64,000 nt of DNA from assembly GCA_944989445.1 (NCBI GenBank), contig CALYLW010001022.1, forward strand, positions 215,579 through 279,578, read 5' to 3'. Below, one piece after another: positions 1 to 11,606 of the stretch (position 1 is the stretch's first letter; the number at the start of each line of letters is the position of its first letter). Origin of the DNA: Ampullaceana balthica. Its lineage: Eukaryota > Mollusca > Gastropoda > Lymnaeidae. Position numbers and translations under genes: made by a program. A model generated the notes under the pieces. It was not told the DNA's origin, made no database searches, and was given only the letters and a program-made list of their open reading frames with translations.

Positions 1-332
1 TCCATTAATTATTATTTTGTATAGGCCGCATGTATATGTTGTATTCTTCAATTAAAATTTACAAGGTATAAAATATGAATTAATGATTATAACCATGTAA
101 TTGTCATTTTATTTCACATTCACACTTTATAATACATGTACATTACATTTAAAAAAACGAATTGAAACAGTTTCTAATTTGATAATAATATTTTACTATT
201 CATTATTATTTCAAAAAGTTTATTGTTACCTGTCATTGTAACTATGATGAAATAGTAACGTACAAATTTAAACAATTTACATACAAGCTGACCATAGATT
301 ACAACTATAATAAATGAGAAGTATGTCACTGT
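1..332. other. AT-rich stretch, no gene seen
   Basis: No reading frame, repeat or terminal repeat was recognised here. It lies downstream of the C-terminus of the minus-strand hAT remnant that starts at 333, so it may be the untranslated 3' part of that transposon; its other terminal repeat was not found within the window. Confidence 0.4.
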
Positions 333-2045
333 TCACAATTTTAGATAATGGTCTTGTACTGTTGAAACCAGTTTACTGGTTGTAATTCGCATGACTGCAT
401 TCAAATTGCAGTCAGTCAACATCGATCTGTTCTTAGACTTGTTTACTTTCATGCAAGAAAAAGCTGGATCACATATGTATGTGGACCCAAATAGTAACAA
501 AAGTTTGGCAGCAAAGATTTTTAAGTGTGGGAATGCTGCTGCTGGCAAACATCCATAAAACTCCAGCAGAAGAACTGACTTGAACTTCTCATTCAGGTCA
601 TAATCTGCTTGTAGGTCAAGCGGCTCTAACTGTATATCCTCTTGGGCTGAGTCAGCTTCCGCACTAAATGGCGAACTGAGGATATTGAAGAGTGGTTCCA
701 GGTTCTTGAAGTCTTGGAACCTTCTTTCAAATTCCACAGCTAAGGCATCCAAAATGAGCCTTGTGCATGTCAGCCGTTTCACCAGAAATGATTTTCTGTT
801 TCAGCAAAGGAAAATGGCAAAACCCGTTTTCACCTGCTTGCCTGTAGAATAAAGAGAGCTTTGCCTGAAATGATGAACATGCACGTACATTTCATGTGCA
901 AACAGGCTATTGACCTGAAGTTTGACATTCAGTTCATTCAAATGTTCCATATTGTCAATAGCAAACATGAAGTCTGACTTCTACTCCTAATTAACAATGA
1001 TAGTAACAAAGTCACAAACAAAACCATTCTTCTCAAGGAACATAACTATTTCTTCCTTGAGATCCCACAACTGCCCCAATATCTTGCCCAGGTTCAGCCA
1101 GCGGGCACTTCTGTGGAAGATAATATCAGATAATTCAGTTTCCAAATCTTCGACCAGTGCCCTGAACTGCCTGTGGTTAAGTGCACTAGCTCTGATGAGG
1201 TTTATCACACTGACAATAGGGCCAATAACATTCTTGATATTCAACTTAGCTTTACACAGACTTTCCTGATAGATGACAGAGTGGAGAAGTAAGAGTGTAT
1301 AGTCAGGATGTTCTTCTCTAATTTTTTTTTATTTATCAACTTAACAAGACCTACGTTTTTTTCCAGTCAAAGCAAGCGCTCCATCGTTTGATACACTTAC
1401 TATATTGTTCCACCAACCCAGTTCTTTCAACACAGTTCTCAAAATCGATTAAATCCTGGACTGTAGTTGTGTCTTTGAGAGGCTCAGAGTAATTCTTCGG
1501 TAAGCTCAAAACGAGTGTTTATTCCCCATGTAAATACCAAAATTTGTGCTGCGTCCTTTACATCTGTACTTTCGTCCAACGCAAGAGAGTACCACAAAAA
1601 GTCTTTGCTTGCATCTCGAAGTTGGTGCATCAAATTGTCACTAATTTTCTCAACACGCCTGACTACAGTTCTCTTTGATAAAGAAAGGCTATCAAATTTA
1701 TGTTTTCTGTTCTGGACACATATCTGACAAATATTCCTTGATGAACTCGCTGTCAGAAAAAGACTTGTTCCGTCTTACGATCATATGGGACAGCCCGAAA
1801 CTGATTGTATCATCTTGTATTAAAGACTATTTGGTGAATACCCTCTTAAATTATTAGCCAACTCCTGGCAATTCCTTTGACTCTTTTCGTTCATTGTGCC
1901 AGAAATCTAAATGTTTTATTTGGTGGTGTCTTTTTAAGTTGTACTCCTTAAAGACGCTCACACACTCACGGCACAGCAAGCACACTGCATTGCTGCCAAC
2001 TCTCGTGAAGCAATATTTAGCGGTCCATTCGTCATTAAAAACACG
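333..2045 (-). pseudogene. hAT transposase pseudogene, GTF2IRD2-like type
   Basis: Recognisable pieces on the minus strand, N to C: a C2H2-type finger near 2040-1905 (CLLCRECV, spaced to HHQIKH); a piece near 1840-1700 (FSDSEFIKEYL); a piece near 1720-1500 containing SLALDESTDVKDAAQ, which holds an acidic catalytic-region motif of hAT transposases; SNDGALALTGKNVGLVKLI near 1405-1340; an open stretch at 1244-987 (LNHRQFRALVEDL, HRSARWLNLGK); and the hAT C-terminal dimerisation region at 782-333 (FGSTYICDPAFSCMKVNKSK, MLTDCNLNAVMRI). The pieces are in different frames, with stops between them, so no full transposase can be made. The resemblance is to the hAT group domesticated as GTF2IRD2 in mammals; assignment is by motif memory. 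Nothing suggests domestication here. Confidence 0.75.
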
Positions 2046-2439
2046 TCTTTCGTTCTTAATCGTTCTTTTTTGTGTGTGTTGGCAGCACTCATGGTTAAAT
2101 CAACGTCTATTCACTTTTAAATTATAAAATTTACAAAACTGTCAAAATGTAAATCGTAAACAAAAGCAATTTCCGGTTTAGCTGAAATGCTGTTCTAATA
2201 ATGATGTTAAAAATTACTGACTAATGATAACTAATCAATTCTGGAGCCAATAAACTAATTAAATATCCCTAGATTCTTATCCAATACTCGGAATAAAATT
2301 AAAAAAATATAGCGAAAATTCTAAACAAAGAACATTGAGATCGACATAAATTCGCAACATGTACATGCCAATGGGGGGGGCCGCATAATATGTTCTGGCG
2401 GACCGCATGCGGCCCGCGGGCGTAGTTTGTCCACCCCTG
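333..2439 (-). mobile_element. Decayed hAT DNA transposon, 5' end at 2439
   Basis: On the minus strand the element starts with a terminal sequence seen on the plus strand at 2421-2439 (reads CAGGGGTGGACAAACTACG on the minus strand), followed by a GC-rich ggccgc-type subterminal stretch. This start is typical of hAT elements. Behind it lie broken pieces of a transposase in the expected order. The opposite terminal repeat is not visible, so the left boundary is only the stop codon of the last coding piece. Immobile by itself because the gene is frameshifted. Confidence 0.75.
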
Positions 2440-2460
2440 CCTTACACGATCAGCCATAAT

Positions 2461-2658
2461 CAGTGATGGCGAACCTTTTTGGGGCCGCGTCCCCAAAATT
2501 CAACCAAAACCCACTTATTTATAGCAATGTACCAATGAAATCCGAAAATGGGGTTAGCCTTAGCTGGTTCGATTAAGGAAGTAATATTTTAGTCGCGTGC
2601 CAGCTGATGAGGGTCTGCGTGCCGACTTTGCACGCGTGCCATATGTTCGCCATCACTG
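2461..2658. mobile_element. hAT-type MITE, 198 bp
   Basis: The ends are inverted repeats: CAGTGATGGCGAAC at the left and its exact complement at the right. Flanks are gccataat (2453-2460) and gcctaaat (2659-2666), an 8-bp duplication with two differences. It has no coding capacity, so it would depend on a hAT transposase supplied in trans. Confidence 0.8.
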
Positions 2659-2666
2659 GCCTAAAT

Positions 2667-3298
2667 GATCATTTATTAATTTAAAAAATAAAAAAGAAGA
2701 AGAACATGTAATTAAAACAGTGTATGTATAGGCCTGATAGGATGTCACAAACAACGCACATTTCGACGAAAAGCCTTCCTCAGCGAAGAAATAGACAAAA
2801 ACTGATAAAAATAATAAAAAAAGAACTAAATTAAATTAAATTAAATCTTAGCTGCGTTTTTTTTCCCAACAACCATAATGAGCTATACGACTGACACGGA
2901 ACAAGGGACTTTGTTTGCGGTGTCTTAGAAAACACCGTGACGGTCATCAAAGAATTTTTTTTTGTTGCTTCTAAAGTTTAGCTATCGATTGGCTTTTAGC
3001 TATTCAGCCAATCAGGCGCCAGAGAGGGACAAGCAGGGAGGGGGAGATCAGCTCTGTACAATTTCTCACATCTACTTCCTGTCTAGTCAACATGCGCAAA
3101 GACCTGGGATTAAATGTGTAGCCTCTATAATTTGATAGCCAAGTAAAAAAAATATATTGTTGACTTTTCTCTCTGCCTGTTTTACATCGTTGGATGGGCC
3201 GATACTTGCTTTTATCTCTCAGACGTAGGCGTAATAAAATTGTTCACCGATTGTTCAAGATTCATTACGTCCCCTACCCTCACAGCCACCAGCTCCCT
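2667..3298. other. Unassigned intergenic stretch
   Basis: AT-rich with a short run of ttaaa repeats near 2825. No protein, RNA or element recognised. Confidence 0.4.
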
Positions 3299-3838
3299 GA
3301 GTCAGTCCTGTAGCGTTAATGTCATTAGAGACAGTCCTGTAAAGTTATTTAATGTCATTAGAGACAGTCCTGTAGCGTTAATATCATTAGAGACAGTCCT
3401 GTAGCGTTAATGTAATTAGAGACAGTCTTTCTTGTAACGTTAATGTCATTAGAGAAGTCTTGTAACGTTAATGTAATTAGAGACAGTCTTGTAACGTTAA
3501 TGTCATTAGAGACAGTCTTGTAACGTTAATGTCATTAGAGACAGTCTTGTAACGTTAATGTCATTAGAGACAGTCCTGAACGTTAATGTCATTAGAGACA
3601 GTCCTATAACGTTAATGTCATTAGAGACAGTCCTGTAACGTTAATGTCATTAGAGACAGTCCTGTAACGTTAATGTCATTAGAGACAGTCTAGTAACGTT
3701 AATATCATTAGAGACAGTCCTGTAACGTTAATGTCATTAGAGACAGTCCTGTAGAGTTAATGTCATTAGAGACAGTCTTATAAAGTTAATGTCATTAGAG
3801 ACAGTCCTTTAAAGTTATTGTCCTTAGAGACAGTCCTA
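3299..3838. repeat. 29-bp minisatellite
   Basis: About 18 head-to-tail copies of a 29-bp unit (agagacagtcctgtaacgtt followed by aatgtcatt). Copies differ by single substitutions (cct/ctt, gta/gaa) and small indels at the left end. No open frame of note runs through it. Confidence 0.93.
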
Positions 3839-4396
3839 ACACTGCTGTTAATGCCACGCGAATCACTTTTATGACATATGCGTGAGTGATTTCACCGAGT
3901 TAATGTTGATATGAGTAAGCAATGCTTGTTATTGTTATTGACGATTTAGCGTGGGGGTGGGGGTGGTGTACAGGCTATATCTAATGTGTTCACGAGAATA
4001 TGATAATATATTTTTATTGTGACGTCAGAGGGAGAGAATTAGTTGACATAATGACAAGGCTGTACTATTGAGTGGCACTAAAAGATTCTGAAATTGACTT
4101 CTAGCAATAAAATTAAATGTTTTTTTTATATATTTGTGACTCCCCGATGTGCATCATATGACAGAGCGTGCAAAATTGTACCGCGATATCCACAACAAAG
4201 GGAAAAGCTGTGTTAGTACTAGTCTCAATATTAAGAGTGTCAGTTCTAGACTCAACTGCTGGAACTAAAGACTAAGTGACTAAAACTTGAGTCAACCCCT
4301 CTTTAAAAGTAAAGTGTATAACAAGACAATAGAAAAGATTTTTAAAAAACATACAAACATACTTTTTACCTTTCAAAGTTGTGTTTCCACAGCCTT
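3839..4396. other. Unassigned intergenic stretch
   Basis: Contains a G-run near 3953-3966 but no gene or element that I can name. Confidence 0.4.
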
Positions 4397-6056
4397 TTTA
4401 GCAGTATGGCCGAGGCGTGGTTGTATGATGGGGGCGTGGTTTTATGGTGAGGCGAGGTTGTATGGTGGGGGCGTGGTTGTATGATGTGGGCGTGGTTGTA
4501 TGGCCATGACGTGGTTGTATGGTGTGGCGTGGTTGTATGGCCATGGCGTGGTTGTATGGTGTGGCGTGGTTGTATAGCCATGGCGTGGTTGTATGGTGTG
4601 GCGTGGTTGTAGGATGTGGGCGTGGTTGTATGGCCATGGCGTGGTTGTATGGTGTGGCGTGGTTGTATGGCCATGGCGTGGTTGTATGGTGTGGCGTGGT
4701 TGTATGATGGGGGCGTGGTTGTATGGTGTGGCGTGGTTGTATGATGGGGGCGTGGTTGTATGGCCATGGCGTGGTTGTATGGTGTGGCGTGGTTGTATGG
4801 TGTGGCGTGGTTGTATGGTGTGGCGTGGTTGTATGGCCATGGCGTGGTTGTATGGTGTGGCGTGGTTGTATGATGGGGGCGTGGTTGTATGGTGTGGCGT
4901 GGTTGTATGGTGTGGCGTGGTTGTATGGCCATGGCGTGGTGGTATGGTGTGGCGTGGTTGTATGATGGGGGCGTGGTTGTATGGTGTGGCGCGGTTGTAT
5001 GATTGGGGCGTGGTTGTATGGTGTTGCGTGGTTGTATGGTGTGGCGTGGTTGTATGGTGTGGCGTGGTTGTATGGCCATGGCGTGGTTGTATGGTGTGGC
5101 GTGGTTGTATGGTGTGGCGTGGTTGTATGATGGGGGCGTGGTTGTATGGTGAGGCGTGGTTGTATGGCCATGGCGTGGTTGTATGGTGTGGCGTGGTTGT
5201 ATGGTGTGGCGTGGTTGTATGGTGTGGCGTGGTTGTATGGCCATGGCGTGGTTGTATGGTGTGGCGTGGTTGTATGATGGGGGCGTGGTTGTATGGCCAT
5301 GGCGTGGTTGTATGGTGTGGCGTGGTTGTATGGTGTGGCGTGGTTGTATGGTGTGGCGTGGTTGTATGGCCATGGCGTGGTTGTATGGTGTGGCGTGGTT
5401 GTATGATGGGGGCGTGGTTGTATGGTGTGGCGTGGTTGTATGGTGTGGCGTGGTTGTATGGCCATGGCGTGGTGGTATGGTGTGGCGTGGTTGTATGATG
5501 GGGGCGTGTTTGTATGGTGTGGCGCGGTTGTATGATTGGGGCGTGGTTGTATGGTGTTGCGTGGTTGTATGGTGTGGCGTGGTTGTATGGTGTGGCGTGG
5601 TTGTATGGCCATGGCGTGGTTGTATGGTGTGGCGTGGTTGTATGGTGTGGCGTGGTTGTATGATGGGGGCGTGGTTGTATGGTGAGGCGTGGTTGTATGG
5701 CCATGGCGTGGTTGTATGGTGTGGCGTGGTTGTATGGTGTGGCGTGGTTGTATGGTGTGGCGTGGTTGTATGGCCATGGCGTGGTTGTATGGTGTGGCGT
5801 GGTTGTATGATGGGGGCGTGGTTGTATGGTGTGGCGTGGTTGTATGGTGTGGCGTGGTTGTATGGCCATGGCGTGGTGGTATGGTGTGGCGTGGTTGTAT
5901 GATGGGGGCGTGGTTGTATGTTGAGGCGTGGTTGTATGGCCATGGCGTGGTTGTTTGGTGTGGCGTGGTTGTATGATGGGGGCGTGGTTGTATGGTGAGG
6001 CGGGGTTGTATTGTGAGGCGTGGTTGTGTGGTGAGGCGAGGTTGAATGGCCGAAGC
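4397..6056. repeat. GT-rich 18/19-bp minisatellite with higher-order duplication
   Basis: Built from three interchangeable units: gtatggtgtggcgtggtt (18 bp), gtatggccatggcgtggtt (19 bp) and gtatgatgggggcgtggtt (19 bp), about 88 in all. Mixing 18- and 19-bp units rotates the frame, so long open frames of 459-581 codons appear in all three minus-strand frames and up to 301 codons on the plus strand; these are by-products of a repeat that lacks stop codons. A rare variant pair (gcgcggttg then gatttggggc-like unit) recurs at 4988 and 5521, showing a segmental duplication of about 533 bp, with part of it again near 5873. Confidence 0.95.
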
Positions 6057-6614
6057 ATCTTTGTATGACCGTGGCTTTGTTGTATGGCCGAGGCGTGGCT
6101 GTCAATAACATGACAAAATCTATGTAATGACAGCAATGTCATCCAGTGGCATGTGAATCAGTTTTACTCAATGAATAAACAGTATTGAAATACATCACAC
6201 ATCACTGTGCACGTCCATGAGTGTTTATCACTCATCACTGTGCACTGTGTTTATAGCTTGAAAGGTACAAAAGCTTTTAATGGAGATAGTAAAATGAAAT
6301 ATGACACAATGCTAGGAAAAGAAAACGTTTTTAAAATGGTAATACTTAAAACACAAACTTTTAAAAGAAAAAAGCTAATGAAAATAGCACATTCTTTCAG
6401 AAAAGTAATAATACTATTAAGGGAAAGTCACTAAGTAGGGGTGAAAACAAATCATAGATATAATGTAATGCAATATCTAATATAATTTTATCGTTTTAAA
6501 GTTTAAAAAAAAAGTATTCAAGTGAACGTCAATTCTTTTTAAAAACATGAAGTAACTTTCACATGGTTTGTATTTACACTTTTAACAATAGCTTTACTGC
6601 TCATCGACATATAT
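6057..6614. other. Unassigned stretch
   Basis: AT-rich; a 75-codon open frame at 6207-6434 shows no recognisable protein features and is probably chance. Confidence 0.4.
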
Positions 6615-6622
6615 ATGTGCTG

Positions 6623-6820
6623 CAATGTTCCTTCTACGGTTCTTTGGTCCGTGTGCAAAGTAAAAAAAACAAAAAAACTCGTGTGCAAAATTGCGCAGCA
6701 ACCATTTTTTGTGCAATATTTTACAAAATACAATTTACTGTGCGGTTATTCTAAACTGCTGCGCGGCGTTGGTCAGATATCTGCGCGGCCGCACCGCCGC
6801 GCAGATTAAGGGGAATATTG
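6623..6820. mobile_element. hAT-type MITE, family with CAATGTTCC ends (copy 1)
   Basis: Imperfect inverted ends (CAATGTTCCTTCTA at the left; the right end reads CAATATTCCCCTTAA on the other strand) and a perfect 8-bp duplication atgtgctg at 6615-6622 and 6821-6828. The interior has gcgcgg-rich segments shared with a second copy at 30479-30657. Noncoding. Confidence 0.88.
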
Positions 6821-6828
6821 ATGTGCTG

Positions 6829-7841
6829 GTAAGGAAAATAATCTCAAATAAAGTTTAATATTTATTAATTTTTAAAATAAATAACTAACCATTATAAATA
6901 ACTAAAATTTTTGTTTTAATTCATAGAAAAATATTTAAAAAAAAACGTATTCGCTAATTTCCATTCAAGATTCATGTTAAATTTCTCTACTTTGGAAATA
7001 CTTTCTTTAAAAATATTTTTTTACTTATATTATTACAAGTATTTCCAGCAATGTTTTTCTGTCAATAGCCGAACTTTTCATGAGGAATTACACCTTTCCT
7101 TAACACATAACATTGAAGACCTAACATTAAGGAGAAAATTTAAAGTGTTCAATTAAGAGAAGAAGTGAAAACATTAAAGTCCGGCTAACCTTATCTGCGA
7201 TGGTGGTGGAAATTAGAAATCTCTTTATGACATTCACCAATTTATTTATCTCACAGAAAACTTGTTGTGAATGGAAATGTAGAATGTAAAGCGATATTCT
7301 AATAAGAGCAAGTTGAACAAACGAGCATTCGGAAGAGAACAAAAAGAAAATCGTATGCCAATAAAAAGAAGAAGAAAAAAAGTAAAACTCAATTTTGAGA
7401 ACCTCATCTTAGGGCTTGAGAACCACTGGTCTAGACATGACGTCACAGGAACCAATAAATCGATCACGCTATTATTTTTCATGGTATCTCCGAGAATATT
7501 ATCTTGACCTAGATCAAACCTATCTTATTTGCTTGTCATTTCCGACTGCACAGTTTACGTTTGGAATGGGCCAGACTCACGAGATGACGGTCATCCCTTG
7601 AAATACAACTCACAGCCACCGTTATTGAGATGAATTGTTTTCATACGCCGAGGTGATGTTCCAGTGCTTGGGCAATTGAGACATAATCGGCCTGGCAAAA
7701 GAAAAAAAATAGTGGTACACAGAGGATATCGTATACAACAATTTTTGGAAGTATTTTGTTCCCCCTTCAGCATATGATCTGTTTAATGCTTCAGATATCT
7801 ATGGGCCCAGCTCTGTTTAGTTTTAACATTTGAAATAAAAC
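6829..7841. other. Unassigned stretch
   Basis: AT-rich. Short open frames of 60-78 codons occur on both strands and overlap each other; none has family motifs. Confidence 0.4.
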
Positions 7842-7844
7842 CTA

Positions 7845-8112
7845 GGGGCCATCCATAAAGTACGTCACGCTCCAGAGGGGGGAGGGGTGTAAGAAAGTGT
7901 GACAGTTTGTGACAGGGGGGAGGGGGTACGGCCTTGTGTGACGTCACGCTGTTTTATATTAAATTTTGATTATTTTTGTTAATAAAAAACAAAATTTTTG
8001 TTCGAAAGTGTGACGTACTTTAGTCCGAGATGTGTGACAGTTTGTGAAAGGGAGGAGGGGGGGGGAGTTAAAAATGGTCAAAAATCGCGTGACGTACTTT
8101 ATGGACGGCCCC
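7845..8112. mobile_element. MITE with GGGGCC(A/G)TCCATAAAG ends, 268 bp
   Basis: The first and last 26 bases are inverted repeats with one mismatch (begin GGGGCCATCCATAAAG, continue into tacgtcacgc). The flanks are cta at 7842-7844 and 8113-8115, a possible 3-bp duplication. The interior has internal gtgtgacag and G-rich runs. The superfamily is not assigned. A right-hand fragment of the same family lies at 37058-37167. Confidence 0.8.
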
Positions 8113-8420
8113 CTAGTCGAAACATTTATATACACTATTAAGGTTTATGACACGAGATCTATTAGGGTATTGTGCACGCAGGGGACAAACTCTAAAATTG
8201 GCACCTCCCCCCACCTCCAATTTTAATGCCTCAATTTCAGCAAATTTGTTGTAGAAAACGCCAAATACCCTGATAGACAGATAGGTTTGGGTAAAAACAA
8301 TATGTGACATCGGAAGGCGACATAAATATGTTGATGCAATTTGTTGAAATGGAACATATATGACAAATTTCTACGTCACTGACATCAATGGCCATAGAAA
8401 CTTCAGATTGGACAATGAAG

Positions 8421-8450
8421 ATGAATGAATGAATGAATGAATGAATGAAT
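8421..8450. repeat. (GAAT)n microsatellite
   Basis: About seven perfect tetranucleotide copies. Confidence 0.95.
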
Positions 8451-9308
8451 ACTTTAATCTATAGCGGTAACACTATTCATGTTAGACTAGCATGCACGTT
8501 GGGTTCTGATGTTCAAATACTATATAAAATTTAAAAAAAGAAACTTCAAATTTTTCTTAAATGTTGTTTTCATTCTGTTTCAAAATGTTTAGAAGACTGC
8601 TCTACAAATTTGGTGCCGCCGATTCAATGGGAGCGCACGCCAAGGGAGTTCATCCTGTGCCCAGCCACTCCGGGAACTTTCAGAAGAGAGTGCAGTTTGT
8701 TTTGAGGCTATCCCCTAAGACTACTTTCACAGTAATCCTGTCTTACATTTCTATTAAGGAAGATGCAACGGCATTTTATGTTCTCTTAATCGGTTGAGGA
8801 TGCAACTGACCCAGGGAACGAAAATGAGCTTTGAACAGAGAAGCAGAAAATTTTGAGAATTTGTGAATTTTAATTCAATTGCAATTTCATTAAACCTAAC
8901 AGCTTCTGTTGCTAACAGAGAGCGGGTCGTGTTTATTTTTGTTGAAAGTGAAACATTTGGGGAAAAAAAAAGATTTTGAAAACGACCTTACACAATTGTA
9001 ACATTGAAATCAAGAACGATAATGCAAACCTATAAATTACATGTAATTTTCTATACATTTGCATCTATAAATACAAGTTAAAATCATTTAAATTTCAGAT
9101 AATGATATTAATTATTACACCATTTTTACTTAATATTATTCAACATTGCAAGGCTCATTGTGGTGCCCCTGTACTTTGGCGCCTGGGGATCCATGTCCAC
9201 CTCCCCCCTCGCAATGTCTCTGATTGGAATTTAACAACTTCTGGTACCAGGATTAGGTGACTTCCTTCTCAGAACTAGGTCACACGACATTTCAAATATC
9301 CATTTTTT
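8451..9308. other. Unassigned stretch with a small unrecognised ORF
   Basis: A 78-codon plus-strand frame at 8561-8797 begins MLFSFCFKMFRRLL and passes through a slightly GC-richer stretch; I recognise no family, no partner gene and no splice pattern, so it is not called as a gene. The remainder is AT-rich. Confidence 0.3.
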
Positions 9309-11110
9309 AAAATCCATTATATTAACTTCACCGTCTTGTCGCGATATGTCTGTAGTGGTCTCGCGGAAAAACAAAATTAAAAAATGACCCACTTCCCGTG
9401 ATGCTATCAAGCTGAAATTTTGCACATAGACTTTTTTAAACATAACAATGCTTTCTATCAAAATTTCAGATAGATATAATGTAATGTAATTAATTTCATT
9501 AATTTTTAGATTATCTCTATGTATCTCTATATACCATGTAAATCTTTATGCTAGTCTGTCGCGCGGTGCGTATTATATTGAACATAATCAATACTTTTAG
9601 TTACGTCTCATGTATAAGGGAGTTATGGTCAAAAACTTTGTTTTTACGGGGTTGTTTAATTTCTTCTTTTTAAATCCCTTATATTAACTTCACCGCCGTC
9701 TCTGTCTAGGGCCCGCCCGCCCGCCCACGGAAAAACCAAAGTCGAAAATGACCCACTTTCAGTGAAGCCATCGAGCTGAAATTTGGCACACGGACCCGTG
9801 TCACCTAACAATGCATCGTAACAAAATTTCAGATCGATCGAAATTACCGTAATTAAATTAATGCATTTTTAGTTTATCTATATAAACTTTATGTAGCGGT
9901 CGCTATTGTTTACATTTTACGGGTCACTTGACTTCAGGCCAGCCAGAGGTGAACACATCTCGTGTTTAAACCAGGTAAACCACCTGGAGTTGAGTTAACG
10001 CGTTGACGCAACCCGTCCATGTCCACACCCCCTCCCTCCTGCCCCCAGTTTTAAAGCCAGGTGAGATAATTTCGGTTTCAGTCTGTAAATGTTTGTCACT
10101 TTTGAACATAATCAATACTTTTAGTTATGTCTCATATATAAGGGATTTATAGTCAAAAACTTTGTTTTTACGGGGTTGTTTTATTTAAATCCTTTATATA
10201 TCTCGTGGCGTCTGGTTGCTTGATTGCTTGATGCCTTGTTTGCCGAAAAAACTTTGGATCGATTTTTAGCCCACTTCCCCGTATGCCAGCGAGCTGATAT
10301 TTTGCAAGCAGATTCGTACCGATGATAAAAAGGATGTATCAAAATTTCAGATCGATCGAATGTACTGTAATTAATATAATGAATTTTCAGAGTATCTCTA
10401 TTTATATCTATGTAGCATGTTACTTTTTGTGCTAGAGTGTCGCGGTGCGTATTATATTGAACGACCTTTTTAATACTTTCATGTTGCGCTCAGGGCCGGT
10501 TTGCCGCCTAGGCCCACAAGGACCGGGCCTAGGGCCCCAGCCAGCCAAGGGGCCCCGGTGGTGGAATCTTTACATAAGCCCAAAAGCCTGGCTTCATTAT
10601 CAAACATCTTTATCGAAAATAATAGTATAATACATATTTTTACTACATTTTGCATACACTGCCCAGTAGTCAAGTGCACGGGGTTCGTTTGTGTTGGTTT
10701 GCCATTGTAAGCCGCGTTCTGAGCTGGTTTGGGGGGGGGGCAAAATGTCAAGTCCCTAGGGGCCCTGAGTCTGTTAAGTCCGGGCCTGGTTGCGCTGTGC
10801 TGTGCGTATTATATTGACGATACTTTAAAAAAAATATATTCCCGATCTGTAAATGTAATTGCTATTAATTTATCTTTCTATCTGTCTCGCGTGCGCACTA
10901 TGTTAAACATATTTTTATAACCCTTTTCCCGTGATCAAATTGAGCTGAAATTTAGCAGCCAGACTGGAAGTTTTTTAAAACTATAATTTCTTTATATATT
11001 TGAGACATAAGTAAAATTTTGGATTTTAGGATTGTCGTGCGTTGCGTATTATAATATCATACTTTTAGTTGTATCGTAAATAAAGGATTTATAGTCAAAA
11101 ACTTTTTGTA
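9309..11110 (+). repeat. Cluster of diverged copies of the 0.5-kb AAATCCTTTAT repeat
   Basis: Three degraded units start near 9309, 9669 and 10180 with variants of aaatcctttatattaac, continue with ccacttc...gagctgaaatttt and atcaaaatttcagatcgatc, and end in gtgcgtattatattgaac and ataagggatttatagtc. The third is interrupted by the hAT MITE at 10491-10788. A last partial copy ends near 11100. The best-preserved array of this family is at 37218-39238. Confidence 0.8.
10491..10788. mobile_element. hAT-type MITE, 298 bp, inserted in a repeat
   Basis: Starts CAGGGCCGG and ends CCGGGCCTG, with a perfect 8-bp duplication gttgcgct at 10483-10490 and 10789-10796. The interior is GC-rich (ggcccc blocks) against an AT-rich surround. 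It splits a copy of the 0.5-kb repeat, so it is younger than that copy. Confidence 0.88.
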
Positions 11111-11606
11111 ACGTTTTTTTTTAATTCTTCATTTTTTATTATTATTACCCAATGTGCTCTTGATCTGAACTCTCAGGATAGGCAGCTAGCTATTAGAGCA
11201 GTTGAACAAAAATAAAACTGGAAAAATAATTAATAATAGTTTAAGAAAGTTTGTTAGCTACATGGGGCACAGTGGTCGAATCTCAGTGATGGCAGATTTG
11301 TCCCCTCATGGCCGTGGTCTGTGATCGCTGTGGATCCTTAAATCCTCCGTATAGAAGGAGCGTCTGTATAGACACACCAAATAAATAGGTTACAGTGCAT
11401 GGGGAGAGGGGGAGAGGCGGAGGGGGCAGATGGAGTGCGTTGACGGACGGAAAGGTTAACTTTGTGATACGTGAGACGTAATAGGGGGAGTTACGTTAGG
11501 ACTTCAGTTGATATCGAGTTTATAAATAAAACTAAGTAACGTTTTGAGTTGAATGGGAACAATCATTTTAATAAGAAAACCAGTAAAAAACCAATTTTTT
11601 GACTAT
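11111..11606. other. Unassigned stretch with a possible LINE B tail remnant
   Basis: At about 11340-11385 the motif gtatagaaggagcgtctgta matches the 3' untranslated end of LINE B (compare 58760-58785). A purine-rich G tract follows at 11400-11430. Nothing else recognised. Confidence 0.45.

Noticed and set aside
4366..6142. Three very long minus-strand frames (459-581 codons) and plus-strand frames up to 301 codons
   Set aside because: They lie wholly in the 18/19-bp minisatellite, exist in all frames at once and encode only low-complexity repeats; they are what a stop-free repeat produces.
8561..8797. 78-codon plus-strand ORF
   Set aside because: No family motif, no context and no splice evidence; left as an unassigned stretch.
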